A stretch of 64,000 bases of DNA from Pocillopora verrucosa (lineage: Eukaryota; Cnidaria; Anthozoa; Scleractinia; Pocilloporidae). The position numbers and the translations under genes were made by a program. The stretch covers positions 2,618,585 through 2,682,584 of the forward strand of contig NC_089313.1 of assembly GCF_036669915.1 (NCBI RefSeq), in the 5' to 3' direction. Of this stretch, positions 35,801 through 48,800 are shown piece by piece (the first letter of the stretch is position 1; each line of letters begins with the position of its first letter). Below the pieces are notes generated by a model. The model was given only the letters and a program-made list of their open reading frames with translations. It ran no database searches and had not been told where the DNA came from.

Positions 35801-38800
35801 TCACTCATGGGAGTTAAAGTTTTAATGCCTTTGAAATAAATTAGTATTCACTTTCAAAGGTTACATTTGACATTTCTGGATCTGATTTATGTACCCATCA
35901 ATGTGACTAGAACAAACAGTTAAGTGACCTGTATTGTGACATGCTCATATTCAAACATTCTCTTTTTGTAATGTGTCAGGTTGGGAAAAGAGTTGATAAA
36001 TGGCTGGAGTTGCTTTGCGCAAGACGTGTCTTTCCTTTTGGAATTGGAGATGAAAATGTAGCCAACAGCAAACATGGAGGTATGGAGTTGTCGAAACAAT
36101 CAATTTAAAGTAATGGGTTAGATAGGTAAAGTAAGTTTTAGGTCATTTTTTGCAATTTCTGAAACATGAGGGTAGAGTTTGTTGTGTTAACAAGGAGGAT
36201 AATTCTGAAAGGAATGATGAAATTTTCAGCAACAGAAGCTGACAGAACTTTTAAATCAAGAACAGAAGCAATCAACAGAGTGAACAGAAAATTATTTGGG
36301 TTGTCAAATGTGTCCCTGAAAGCTGAATTTCTTGACACTCTTGGTACAATGTATCTTTGGTAAGTTTATTGTTTTGACACAATTCTGGTACCTATTGGTA
36401 TTTGCCAGATAACAGGAAATTTCTGTAGAGGGTCATACCATACATTTCAGTTTTAATTTTTTCCTTTGCTTTCAGGCACAGAGGAGGATTTCAAATTCTG
36501 GAGAACAGATTTCTTGTCCTTCATAAAAGGTGCAAGTGGAAAATCAAAGGGAAATATATGTCAGAGTTCCAGAGGATCAAACTCTCAAGTTGATGAAACC
36601 TGTTGTCAGAGTGATGAAGGTCCTCAGGAAAATGAGGGTCAAGATGATGAGGTAACATGTGAAAGAAAGAAAAAGACACATAAACATAATATTAATTTAA
36701 GTTAGTCTGGTCTAATAAATTTGAAAGGGAACTAGTGTTATTACACAATTACTGGGGACTCAAAAGATTTCATTGTGGTCCACAAATTAAAATCGAATCA
36801 ACTGTAACATTTATTTAACCCTTTGATCCCTTAGAGTGACCAGCATCTAATTTCTCCTTACATTATCACCCCTGAATCAGACTATAAGGTCAGGAGATTA
36901 AAGGAAATGATGATCACAATCTTAACATTGATTGATTATTAAACAAATTCTCCTTGTCAGCACCTTAGGAAATGTATAGAAAACAGTATGAAGAATTCTG
37001 CATACTGATTTTAGGGTGTAAAGGGTTAAGAGGCAAACCAGTTGGGTTTTTTCAAACCGCCAAGGAGTTGTATTTGGGATTACGGAGAAAAAAAATTGAT
37101 CTGGTGGTCAGTGCTGTCAGTGTTATCAAGTGGGTGAAAACCTCATGGACACCTTGTCAAATAACTACATTTTATTACAGATTAAAGATTAAAAAGGTTC
37201 TGTTTTTGGAAATGTCTTTGTCATTTATTTAGTTGCTGGGTGATCCATGTTTTCTTGTTTCCTTTGTCAAGGTTCTGTATGAAAGCACAAGCGAGGAGTC
37301 TGCAGGTGAAGGTGAAGAAGAGAGCAATTCTGGCCTGGTAGATTTAGAAGACCTGGGTCCTATGATGGATAAAATGAAAAAAGATAAGGTAAGAATATTT
37401 TGATAAACATAGCACTCTATTTGAAGTGAGTTGGAGCATAGCTCCAAGCACTTGCAACCACAAATTGATAGTTCTGTCTGTGAGATTATTGCAGGACTAT
37501 TATTTGATACAGGACTTTGCACAGGCTCAATTCCAGTTTGATTTAATGTAATTTTTAATCATGCAAGTGTTTCACACCATCAAAGGATTGTCTTTTTTGT
37601 ACGCTTGAATGATATAAATGCATCAGAAAGCACACAGAACTGCACATAGACTATGCGACTCCTTGGCAACAAAACTCACAGACAACGCTCGAGGTTCTGA
37701 GATGGTATCTGGTGGTAATGTCATCAGTATCTAACTTAAACAGCATTTACATGTACATAGACAATCAAGACCAAATCATGTACAAATGAGTGTTTCAAAT
37801 AATGTTCTGAGAGTAAACAATAGTTTCTTTTCCTCATTTGGTCCATTTGTAGTCACAGTTTCTGTAATCATTTTGTTTAATGTTAATCAATGCAGGAAGA
37901 AAAAGGAGTCACAGGCGTGAAAAGCTCAAAGAGAGTTGTAGGTATGTTAATTGTGTAGTCATTAATAACACGCGGTATTTGTTTTCCAAATGTTAAGTTT
38001 GTGATTCGTTTTTAAATATTATTTCAAGACGAACGTGATTTGTACAAAGTACGGTTGTACTTTGTTTTAAGCTCTCTAATGGTCCGGAAGCTATTAATTG
38101 AAACTGTATTTGAAAGTATAATCTTTCTTGAACATGACATTTTGGATTTGGTGAATGTTGGCGTTTCTCAGCTCGCGGGAAGATTTGGGACGATTCGGGG
38201 AGAGGTTTGTCATGGGTCTGGCACTAATAATGAGCTCGTGTTCCTAGGCAGTCCCAGAATCCAGAGCTTTAGCAGAGAGAGAAGTGTGCTGACCTTCTGG
38301 TCACCCCTTAAATTAAGGAGACTGAATTGCTTCCATGTTTCTTTGCTGAAGGTAGCAAGAAAAAGGTTAAGACAGAACCCAAAGAGATGATAACACCCGC
38401 ACTGGAGAAAGCCCTGACAAAACAAGGTACTAAATGGTGATTATAGTAACTGTCATTTGTTGTTTTCGATGATAGTCCTAAGAATGAGGGTATGAAAGCT
38501 TTTATTGGAATGGGCGCTACCCATTGTCAATGCTTGTAAAGTTTTTTATTACTAACCGTGTTCGAGGTTTGTAAAGTCATTTATGGACCGAGGTTTTTCT
38601 ACTCTTGAGTTATGGCCCAAGTGCGGAGCGCGCGGGCCGTGATTCCGAGCGGATAAGACTCGGCCTGTAACTTACAATACGGACCTCGAACTCGGTTAGT
38701 AAGGGGTATTTATTATGTGACCTGTGATTGAAAAACATTTAACAAAAATCCCTGTTTAAAGATCGTATGCGTTAGCGTGAATAGGGACGGAAAATCCCAT

Positions 38801-41800
38801 GCGGCCCTGCGGGATACGAGCTGAGTAATAAGAGAAAAAGCACCAGCGGTAGTCACATGATATGATGCTTTTTGACTGAGTGTAATCGAGCCGGACTGGA
38901 AAATATTCAGCTCTCTTTCATGGCATGCAGTTTGTAGGCTAGATCAATATATTTCCATCAAAGACAACCTAAGTTTTTTTTTTATACTGGGAATTCAAGT
39001 ACCGTGATTAGCCAGTGCTAGGCCCTCGGTCTGTAGCGGCGAACGAATGAGCGGGCGAGAGAAATCAGTGGAACCTGAATGCCTGGAACAAGTTAGGATC
39101 TCATCGAAAGGTTGCTTTGCCAGTTTTTACTATAGCTCCAGCTCTCCTTGATTTCAGGAAATCAAATCTCAATCACTCTTTCTTAAGCTTGTTTCCTCGT
39201 TTCCGGTTATTTCCTAGGTTACCGTCTGATCGGTTCTCACTCCGGAGTCAAACTATGCAGATGGACAAAGGTATCTAGAATTGATGTTATTCCACTTTCA
39301 AACGAGTTAGATACTTTTCATGCGTAGTGTATTGTGTCTGTCGTTATCACGCCAAGTCACATAACCTCGTTTTCAGTTTTGCACCTCTTTCTACATCAGC
39401 CATCAGTCAAGTCAAATGATATTCCATTCTTATCACTTCTTCCTTTGAAGGACGCACTTTAGGCCGACACGTCGGTATTGTTAACTCTTAAGTGTTATGC
39501 GCATTTTTATTCACTAGAACGTATTCATTTGTCATTACGAATCCACCTGGTTACAGGTCAAATTTGACAACCTTCCATTGAAGCCGAAAAATTCAGAGAG
39601 AAATTTTTCACAGTGAACCCAACTGTTAATATGTCCTCTCAGCTCTTTATTGCATACTGGGGTTTAACTCTGCAACTCTCTTTACCCGCTTTGTTACGAC
39701 CTCGTTTGCATGACACTATCACGTGGTACATACATGAGTGCCAGGTTCGACTCAGTGACACTTGTGTTTTGTTCGCAGTCAATGTTAAGAGGTCGTGGTG
39801 GTTGCTACAAACATACCTTTTATGGTATAGAGAGTCATCGTTGTATGGAAACAACACCAAGCTTAGCTTGTGCTAATAAGTGCGTGTTTTGTTGGAGGTC
39901 AGTGTTATTGACTTGAAGAGTCCATGCTATTTGTGAGGATGTAGTGTACAGGGGGAAAAAACCATTTCTCTACAAGTGTCACTTCTCAGTCAGAGTGATT
40001 TTAGATTGAGTGCCTCTGTTTTGCTTTACCACGCACTTTGATTGGTTTAAAAATTTCTCGTCACCCTCTTAACCAATCAGATGAAAAGTAAAACCGATCG
40101 CAACTTGGTCACACGCGTTTTCCCGCGCTTCAGGTAGTTTGCTTGTTTTTACGCTGGGTTATCACCGACTCCTTGAGATACTTTTCCTTTGTTTAGATTG
40201 ATGTTGTGATAAATTTGGTTTTGCGACACTCAATCACAAATCTGATTTCCTCTTTGGTGTTTTATTTTGGGCGGCGTCGGTAATCTTTTGTGAAAATGCG
40301 AGATACTTTCATCTCAGTTAAGTTCGAAAATCTTTGGAACTGTTTGAAAGATCAAGGATACCAGGTCTGAAGATTTTGGTTTACTTAAAAATGCATGCTC
40401 GAACGTTTTTTAAGGAAAAGTACGTTCCTGAAACTAAACAATTTCTGACCGCGCCATTAAAAAATATTCGTGAAAGTTTGAAACTTTTTACCGTGTCTCC
40501 AGAACCCATCGGGTAACTTGACTTTCCGTCATTGTTTTCAAATATGCTAATAATTCGACCACAGACGTAGCCATTTTGAATAATGCTTGGCAGCCTGGCC
40601 GCTTACACGTGACATCATAGTCTTCTCTTTTATTTTTTTCTCCCCTTCAGGCATCACACAAATCCTGTTGGAACAGAATGGAAATGGAAGATGGACGATC
40701 CTGACACGATTGTGAATGGCGCCATGGAGAATCACCGCAACATGATCAAACAGTTCAGAGGTTAGTTGCATTAGTGACAGGTCAGGACCTTTTGAGTTTG
40801 TTTCTGATTCGTCATTCTATTTTAATGCACTTTTAGGTGTTCCTGGCGTGAAACCTGAGAGATTCGAAGAAGGAATGAAGATAAGACATTGTGCTCTTTC
40901 TCTTGTTGGTACGTAATTTTTCGTAACTTTAAACTTTTGGTAATTTTTACTCAAGCTTGGTAACACCCTGTAAATGTGTGCTTTTTCGTTCTGTCCAAGG
41001 TGAACCTATCATGTATCCAAGAATAAACGAACTCGTCAGGATTCTGCACGGACATGATATCTCATCTTTTCTCGTGACGAACGCACAGTTTCCTGACGCT
41101 ATAAGGTGGGTCCAAAACGATTTTTACCTTTCCCCCCCCCCCCCCCCTCCATCTCTTTGGTTACTCTGTGCAACATGGTTCTTGCACGTTAACGAATGAA
41201 TAAGTAGTTTCAGTCTCGTAATGAATTATCTAGCCTATTATGAAGTCTTTTTAAAACATTTCCTAAGCATTTAGATTAAATCGAAACAGTTGATTTGTCA
41301 GTAAACTACCACCGGATCTGTGATTTAGAGCAGTATTATATTTTACAGCGGGGGTCCCACCGAGAGAAAAAACTGAGTGGTTCTACGTTTTGAGCTATAG
41401 TATGTTGATGATTCATTATAAGAAACTGGTTATTCACATTTCAACCGGAAAGCAAAAAAGAGGATCGATGAGCTTAACGCCTTCAAGTTTATCTCCTCCT
41501 TAAAATAACGAAGCTTCGTCAGCGCACAAATGCATATGTGAAACCAGAACGAGTTATTTGGAGGACACGTTTAGGTATTTTAGAGCGCATTGTGTACCTC
41601 TCCATTTTCAATACTGCTATAATCTTCAGATTAATCATTTGTCACTCACGAAGGTCGAATATATTACCGTATTTATTCGAAATAACGCCCAACCTCAATT
41701 TAGCACCCACTGCTCTCAAGGTGAGCGCTTAGGACGCTTAATCGAAGAAATGTAGTATTCCTGTGTGCGGCTAGTGTTTGTCGTCCTTCTATGGTGGGTA

Positions 41801-44672
41801 GTTTGGTGTTTTGTTACGGCTATGAGTGAGGAAGGATTGAGCAAAGTTGTCGACAACATCAATGTAAGAGAGATTTCTTTTTCTTCTCAGGAACCTCATT
41901 CCAGTGACTCAGTTGTATGTCAGTGTGGATGCCAGCACTAAAGAAAGCCTCAAGAAAATCGACCGACCCTTGTTTAGAGATTTCTGGCCTCGGTTTTTGG
42001 ACAGCCTTAAGGCTCTGTCAGAAAAGGTTTGAAGAGGCTTTCATCTCCGTTTTTTGCTTTGTGTCAAAATGTTGTGATTATATTAGTGGCGCTGTTCTAG
42101 TTGTCTTGTACATGAAAACCAACTCACCCGACCAGTTTGAATCGCACCTTGAGGAGATTGCTGTTGTACCAATTTGTGTTTTGTTTTACGTGTCTCTGTT
42201 ACGTCAAACTCATTGGATAACCTTTGAAGTTATCGTGAATATTCGTAGCGTCCTCTGATTGGATGGTGGTATCCGGAGCCTCTTCGGTTTCGTTAGTCGT
42301 TGCTTTCTTAAGCTTCGGAACTATCGAGCTCTTTTTTCGTGTAACTGGAAATAATATATATAAGTGAAAGTTACCAGTTCTTAATGTGTTTTTAATTTCA
42401 GGGTCAGAGAACTGTGTACCGTCTCACACTGGTTAAATCCTGGAACAATGAAGAAATCAAAAACTATGCCGACTTGGTATCTATTGGCAAACCAGACTTC
42501 ATTGAAGTTAAGGTACTGTTACGTTTCTTTGTTTCCTTACGAAACATCATTGTGCGCTGAAGAATTTACTTATAAAACAGATATAAACAATGTCTCCCAA
42601 TGCTCTGTGTCGCCTAAAAGTTGGCTTTTGAACTGTCACACATTCTCTCCTTAGATGATGTGTTATTAGAATCTGGATCGTGAGATCTCGGGTTGAGCCT
42701 TGGCCGAGTCACAATGCTAAACAGTTTGCTCCCCCCATGCCCCCCCCCTCTCTCTCTCTCTCTCCACGTCGGAGTGTACATTGATACCAACAGACTGTCA
42801 CGGAAACCTGACTTAAATCTGGGGTAGACTGAAATATATCGCATCTCATCTAGGGGGAGTAACGATAAGTAAATATACCTCAGTCCCGGGAAAACGAATA
42901 CGCTCCCTTCAGGAGTGATATTGTACGGAGATATTAGATGCTAACCACTCTGAGGGTTCAAAGGGTCAACTGCTATGACAGCATTGTGGCTGTGTTCCTT
43001 TGTAGCTCACTCGGGAGTATTGAACCACTTGTCCTTGGGTGATTTATATAGAATATTATGTTTATTCTGTGTTTCTCGTTTCTTCCTCAGGGTGTAACCT
43101 ATTGTGGGGAATCTAAAGCATCCACCCTAACGATGCAGAATGTACCATGGCATGAAGAGGTAATGTTGTTAAAACTTTTAACTCTTCCTACTAATTCTGA
43201 CTCATTTGATTAGGCTGGTTTTAATAATTTGGATTGTTGTCCATTGAATTTTAACTGTCTTTGTCCGCTTATCCTGTTACATTTACATTGATTTAGTTTC
43301 AGTGGAGAATTTGCTTGTCCTTCTTCATCGACTGAGTCATTTTTTACATTGTTCCAATTTGTTATCATTTTCTCCTCAGGTCATTGGGTTTGTTCAGAAG
43401 CTAACAGATTTACTTCCTGGCTATGAGATCGCCTGTGAACATGAACATTCCAACTGTCTTCTTATTTGCCACAAGAAGGTGAGAGTTGAAAATGGAACTT
43501 GTTTTTGACGTTTCCTCACAAACTGGTCGAACATATCGAACAAACAAATCCCTTAGTTTGTACTGAAAATGACAGATATGGCAGCGCCAGTACACACGCT
43601 GAGCGAGGCTTTAAAATCGAGAGAGAAAGATATGAAAAAGAACTTGGGTACTAGGATCATCGACGCACTTTTATTGGTGTTTTGCTGTCTTTTTTCTCAC
43701 CTGACAAAAGGAAAAATTTTCGAACACTCATGGTGGGGCCTGTAGATTTCCTTATTGCTACTTTGGGTTTTATTTTTTTATTATTTTTTGTACTCTTAGT
43801 TTAAGAAAGAAGATGGATGGTACACATGGATTGATTACCCCACTTTCCACCGTCTGGTAAGGGCTGAAATATTCTTCACCAATACTGTTTAATTTTCACA
43901 ACCATCATCTTGTTTGATGAAGGTAATGCTTTGCTTAAAGTGAATATTACATCCATGGTTTAAGCCCATAACATACAACTATCGTTAGAACAAGTCGTAA
44001 AGCGTTTTTGGTGGCCATTACTTTTGTATCCCCAATGGGGGACCATTAATCATTTCTTCGGAGCGGATTATCTTTACGCATGGCCGTCATATCATCTTGC
44101 ATGGCTTTGCACCCTGATTCTTCTCACTGTTTTTTATACACTTCTTGTGGTACTGACAAGGAACGTTTGTTAAACAAGGGCTTCTCTAGGGGCGATCACG
44201 CGCGGATTTAGGGGAGGGGTGCAAGGGGTACGCACCCCTCCCCCCCCATGACCTTTGGCTTTCTAATATGACTAGTATTCTGCGGAAAAAGAAAAAAACT
44301 ACGTGGTTTATTGGTGTAGAAGTAAAACAAGCAGCAATTCTCATTATGTGATTGCCCAGTCCTACGTCTTTTTCCTCGTTGTTCTCTTTAAAAGCTGGTT
44401 TATGTCATTCTTTAGTGGTTTGCCCCCTACTGAGAAAAATCCTGAATCCACCCCGCCATCATCGATTAAAGTGTAGCATCAATTTATTTCCTGGTGCATT
44501 GTTTGTGTAGATGCAGCGTTATGAAGAGAGCAACGGAACCGAAAACTTTACAGCACTGGACTACATGGCTAAGACACCTGAATGGGCCTTGATGGGCCAT
44601 GAACAGAGAGGGTTCGATCCAGAGGAAACTCGGTGGCATCGCAAGAAGAAGAAGGACATTAGTGGCTGTTAA
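32845..44672 (+). CDS. TYW1: tRNA 4-demethylwyosine synthase
   Basis: TYW1 is a radical-SAM enzyme that makes the tricyclic core of wybutosine from m1G37 of tRNA-Phe, with pyruvate and a flavodoxin-like domain. Exons: 32845-32932, 33248-33444, 33877-33975, 34411-34512, 35279-35464, 35980-36079, 36476-36651, 37272-37388, 37896-37941, 38352-38426, 39218-39270, 39779-39897, 40651-40760, 40837-40908, 41000-41105, 41891-42026, 42402-42512, 43091-43159, 43380-43478, 43800-43856, 44511-44672. Total 759 aa (human 732). N-terminal hydrophobic segments ([13 protein letters not shown] and [16 protein letters not shown]) suggest ER membrane anchoring. Flavodoxin part: [11 protein letters not shown] to [13 protein letters not shown]. 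Radical-SAM cysteines are C444, C448 and C451 in [15 protein letters not shown]. The C-terminus [20 protein letters not shown] is typical. An acidic linker joins the two domains. Confidence 0.97.
33589..33775 (+). mobile_element. MITE family B, copy 7
   Basis: Begins TTTAACTCTCTGACCCCTAA and ends TAGGGTGTAAAGGGTTAA. It lies in TYW1 intron 2. Confidence 0.78.
34578..34788 (+). mobile_element. MITE family C, copy 3 (well preserved)
   Basis: Starts TTAACCCTTTAACTCCCAG and ends TTGGGAGTTAAAGGGTTAA, giving near-perfect terminal inverted repeats with TTAA at both ends. It lies in TYW1 intron 4. Confidence 0.87.
35615..35825 (-). mobile_element. MITE family A, copy 6 (inverted)
   Basis: Plus strand carries TTACCCTTTTACTTCCAAG at the left and CTCATGGGAGTTAAAGTTTT at the right. 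It lies in TYW1 intron 5. Confidence 0.76.
36815..37029 (+). mobile_element. MITE family B, copy 8 (well preserved)
   Basis: Starts TTAACCCTTTGATCCCTTAG, contains GACCAGCATCTAATTTCTCC, and ends GGGTGTAAAGGGTTAA. It lies in TYW1 intron 7. Confidence 0.85.
38544..38714. mobile_element. foldback/MITE family D, copy 2
   Basis: Left end TTTATTACTAACCGTGTTC; right end TAACTTACAATACGGACC and CGGTTAGTAAGGGGTATTTA. It is less AT-rich inside than the other copies. It lies in TYW1 intron 10. Confidence 0.6.
40022..40195 (+). repeat. dispersed CCAAT-containing repeat, copy 3
   Basis: Contains TTTGATTGGT, TTAACCAATCAGATG, CAACTTGGTCACACGCG and TTTTCCCGCGCTTCA, in the order seen at 3786 and (inverted) 5085. 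It lies in TYW1 intron 12. Confidence 0.65.
41106..41890 (+). other. TYW1 intron 15
   Basis: Nothing recognisable apart from a poly-C run near 41132-41149. Open frames inside lack conservation signals. Confidence 0.55.
42655..42875 (+). mobile_element. tRNA-derived SINE-like repeat, truncated
   Basis: Has a B-box-like CTCGGGTTGAGCCTTGGCC, followed by CACAATGCTAAACA, a CT microsatellite, GGAAACCTGACTTAAA and a CATCTAGGGGGAGTAAC-type tail. The combination is of the kind found in tRNA-derived SINEs of corals and sea anemones, from memory. The A box is not clear. It lies in TYW1 intron 17. Confidence 0.5.
42900..42970 (-). mobile_element. MITE family B, partial copy 9
   Basis: Only one end remains: CAGGAGTGATATTGTACGGAG, TAGATGCTAACCACTC and GGTTCAAAGGGTCAA. 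It lies directly after the SINE-like repeat in TYW1 intron 17. Confidence 0.6.
44190..44460. repeat. possible dispersed repeat with CCCC-rich inverted ends
   Basis: GGATTTAGGGGAGGGGTGC near the left and CCTGAATCCACCCC near the right are imperfect inverted ends, with AT-rich sequence between. No second copy exists in the window. Weak support. Confidence 0.3.
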
Positions 44673-45867
44673 ACATTTCCGATTGACGAATTTGTGTGTA
44701 CTTACCTTTGCTGTTGGGTTAGTCCGCTCTATGCGGTCCGAAAGAGTGACGTATTTCAAGTATGAAGTGGAGGAGAGGTTTCGATTTCATTTTTGGAGTG
44801 CGTGACTTTTTGGGAACATGATGGCAACATTTTCGAGGAGCAAACTGGAGGATTACATTAATGTAGCTTATAACTGGACATTTAAGCCCAAGAAAACCAT
44901 TTGAAGAAACGTTTTATCGTAAGTCTTCAGCACCTTTAGCTAGTTGGTTATATTATTAACTGTGCGTAATGTTGATAGACGCAATCTGAGTATGAAATGC
45001 GTGTAAATTACGCAGAGAAAATAAAACGGAACCCGTCAAATTCGTGTACTGAGGTTATAGTGTGTGAACTAAGACAAAACGACATATATGACGGCTTGAA
45101 ATTCCAGTCTACAGTGCCGTAAGTAAAAGAAGCGTCTAACAATGTTGAATTACGAATATCGTCAGAGATTGACGATAGGAAATTTTTTCCTTGGCGCGCA
45201 TCAGTCTATCATAATTGCGTAAATTTGCTTCGAGCCAAATTTAAGCGATAAAGTATAACTCTCCTCTTGCGATGAATATTCTTTATATGTTGTAAAAATA
45301 TTGAAAATGATAAATAAATAAAAACAAAATAGAACAAAATAATATAGAAGATAAACCCAAGACCAAATAGATATGCTCAGTTCCTCATATTAATTGCGCT
45401 TCCTGAAAAAAAAAGCGATGAAATTAAGTTTACATAATCGGCGTCTAGCCTCTCGAACTATAAATCACGATTCTGGTGCTTGAACTGTGCATGTTAGCTT
45501 AAACGCGAGGATAACACATGTAAATAGAGCGCATATGCCTGCATAACAAGAAAACTCGCTTTAAAAAATACGTGTAAGCATGTTTTGCTTTGCAATATTA
45601 ATTGATTCCCCACGCAATCTTCTTTATTCTTCCTGATGTTTTCAAAGAAGAAAATATCAAGAATACGGGACTGGCAGTTCTAGTTTACAGTTAATGAAGC
45701 GAGGGTTTCATTGGGTACACCATAAAATATCATAAGGCTGAAAGGATCCTCTCGTCATCGAACTCCTGGGTAGGCACCATGGGCCGCTTTTGGTAATTAC
45801 GTCATGGAAGACTATTGGGTTCACGTTACACGACATAAAATAGAGAGGCCATGTTGGTCAGTGTTCA
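44673..45867 (+). other. TYW1 3' UTR and spacer before SPRING
   Basis: Contains a possible TYW1 polyadenylation hexamer at 45020-45025 and the SPRING promoter and 5' UTR, with the short upstream frame at 45851. No exons or shared repeats are seen. Confidence 0.55.
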
Positions 45868-45871
45868 ATGA
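45851..45871 (+). promoter_or_regulatory. upstream ORF overlapping the SPRING start
   Basis: ATG TTG GTC AGT GTT CAA TGA codes MLVSVQ. Its stop overlaps the main start as ATGA, so termination-reinitiation or repression of the main frame is possible. The uORF start also lies in a YY1-like GCCATGTT (45848-45855). Whether it is in the mature 5' UTR is unknown. Confidence 0.45.
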
Positions 45872-48800
45872 GTGTTGTGTTCGTTCGCCGTTGGCTTGTG
45901 GCTTTTTTCATAGCCATAGGAATTATTTGCATAGTTTTTATTTCCCTCAGGAAGGTAAGGCCTCTTAGTTGAGCTAGTGTTGACTCAAAACGTCTGGTTA
46001 AGAGGGAATTTTGATTTTAAAGATACTACGTTTACCTGGTGATGAATGTCTCAGTGGAGACTGTTTACATATGGCGAGCACTGTTATGCTGAAAATTTGT
46101 GACCCCTTTTTGTGTACTTGGAGGTTTCAATATTTTAGTGCTGATTGTGGAATAGGTGACAGTGACCCCAAAATGAAAAGAATTGTGGAAGTAACTGGCT
46201 TTTATTGAAAGCTGTTCGAACTCTGTTAAAAGATTGACCCTTTGTGATATCTCTCAGTTAGTAAGTGCACCATGATTGGTCAATTTAGTGGGCTATATTT
46301 CACTGTGCGGCCTGCTACAGGAATATGACTGGTCAATTGAGTGGGCTATTAAAAAAAATGTATTTCACTGTACAGTCTGCTAAATTCAAACGTTTGTCTG
46401 AAATGAAATCCCCCCCCCCCCCCCCCTTACTGCATTGAACCCAGAGATAAAATAAATATCTTACTAACCTTGTTTTCTTGGTCCACACTGTAAGTTACAG
46501 AACCTAATTTTTCTCTGCTTGGATTTATGGCTTGTGGGTCTCACACTAGGGCAATAAACCAGAAAAAAAACTTTCGCAGTAACTTACATTATGGACCCTG
46601 AACTCTGGTAGTGAGAGGTGTATATTTAATCAATTTAACCATGGCAATGCTAATATGTACTCAATCTTTACCTGCACTCCAAGTAGCTAAATACTTCAAA
46701 CAGAAAATAGCTTTTGCATGTTTTTTAACAACTGAGTAAAGACCTTGGTATGAAAACACCATTTGTAATGTTGGCTCCTTTTTCAGTCTTATCAAGAGTC
46801 ATATATCCTTGAAGTTCCTACCACTGAGTTTCAGTGGATCAATATTGAGAACTTGACAGAGTTTAGAGATTGCAGAAATTCTATCCAAGGAGCTCTGTTG
46901 ATTGTTGATGAAAGAGGTAAGGAATCATTTTTTGTTTAGATTAACAAATTGTTTTGAAAATCAGTTGCACTGACTCTTATGAAGGAGCCTCTTAAAGTCA
47001 AGATCATCATAAACTTGCATTCAAAAGTGAAATATTAGAGGATGAAAAGTTATGAAGGTAAAGGCCAGTTAACCCTTTAACTCCCATAAGTGACCAAGAC
47101 ACAATTTCTCCTTACAAAATCAATACAATATCAAGTACGCAAGTGATGAGAACATAGAAGAATATCAGTTAGGGGATTATAAGTTGATCCAATGCCAAAT
47201 TCTCCAATCTAAGATCACAAGAACTGTATGACAGACAGTAAGGAGAATTACCAATTAGATATTGGGAGTTAAAAGATCAATGTTCATTTCCAAGGCCAAT
47301 TCAGTGAGAAAAAGCATTCTTACAAGTACAGTTTTTAATGTTTAATTATAACTGACCTGTTCATTGTGAGAAGAAGGCTTGACAGCCTTGAAATTATTAG
47401 TAAAACAACTGTGTTCTGGAAGTAATCTGTTGAGTTCTCTTCTTCTAGGATTTGTCTGTAATCGTAAAGACTTGTCTGCCAGTGGGTGTTGTCACAGTGG
47501 AGGAGAGAGTACAAAACGTTACGAGTGCAGATATTGTCAGAACAATAACTGTTGCAGCATTTATGAACACTGTGTTTCCTGTTGTTTAAACCCTGACAAT
47601 GTGAGTAAAGTGATAGCTTTCCTCCAACAGTTCATTTTTGAATTTAGTAAAGGTTTTGTATCATAAAATATAGTGCTGCTGACGAAGAAGGGCATAAAGT
47701 AATAGGGTGATATAACAATTCCACTTTGTAATATAAAAAGGACACAGGTCATATATGAAATTTGATTGGAGAATTCTCTGAAGTTGCTGAAGAATGCTTC
47801 AATTCTCAATGATCACCCTGAATTTTTCAAAAAGAAACAGAGAGAAACACCTTAACATACCTTGTGTTTTTCTCGTCACTTCTTTATGCTATTGCCCCTA
47901 CCTACATGCATTGCATCAGAGCAGAGTGCAGTTGAGTCCTCTTTATTTGTCACATGAATGACTCTTGATTACCCTGCAATAGTTACAGTAGCTTTTGAAT
48001 GATAGACTTAGGAATTGCTTTTGTATTCCAAATTTAACTCTTTACACCCAAGACATGATTGTTAATTCTCCCCTCTAGCTGCTACACATTTCCTTGTAAA
48101 CATGAAAGTTACTAGAATTTGGTGTTAGATTAAAATAACAACTGATACCTGTTAATTTTGAATATTCTCGTCTCCTGTTTGCTGGAAAATATGTGGATAT
48201 TACAGGGAGAAATCACTTGTCAATCAATTCTGACAGTTAAAAGGTGAAATAATTATGGACCGAAACATTTTCTTTGTAATTTAACATTTAGTTGTAATTG
48301 TGTATGTCTGACCTTTTTCAGAGGAGATTACTGGAACAAATTTTGATACTTGGATCATCAGTGCCTAATGTGATTTCCAAGTCTGTCGGTGACCAGTTTG
48401 AGCTGTGCTTGGTCAAATGCCGCACTTCCTCTAAGGTGCTTGTTAATCAGATTTTATTAAAAGTCATCTTTGAGATTTAAAAGTTCAAAAGTTCAAAATA
48501 CAAAAGAATCCTTAGTTTTAAAAGTGATTGATATGTACACTGTTATACACAAACACCTCAAGGTTAAAATACATGTATAGAAATGGCCTAAAGATCTCAG
48601 AATGGTCTTTCAAAAAATTTTTTTTTATTTGTCTTTTTGCTTATTATCTAAAACCTTTTGACTCCTAAGAGAAATTAGTATCTCATTTCTCCTTACAATA
48701 TTATCAGCAAGTCAAATATTAAGGTCATTGGAATGAAGGAAATGATCACCAACAAAGGAAGCTCTTGATTTTTACACAAATTCTTCTTGTGAACACATCA

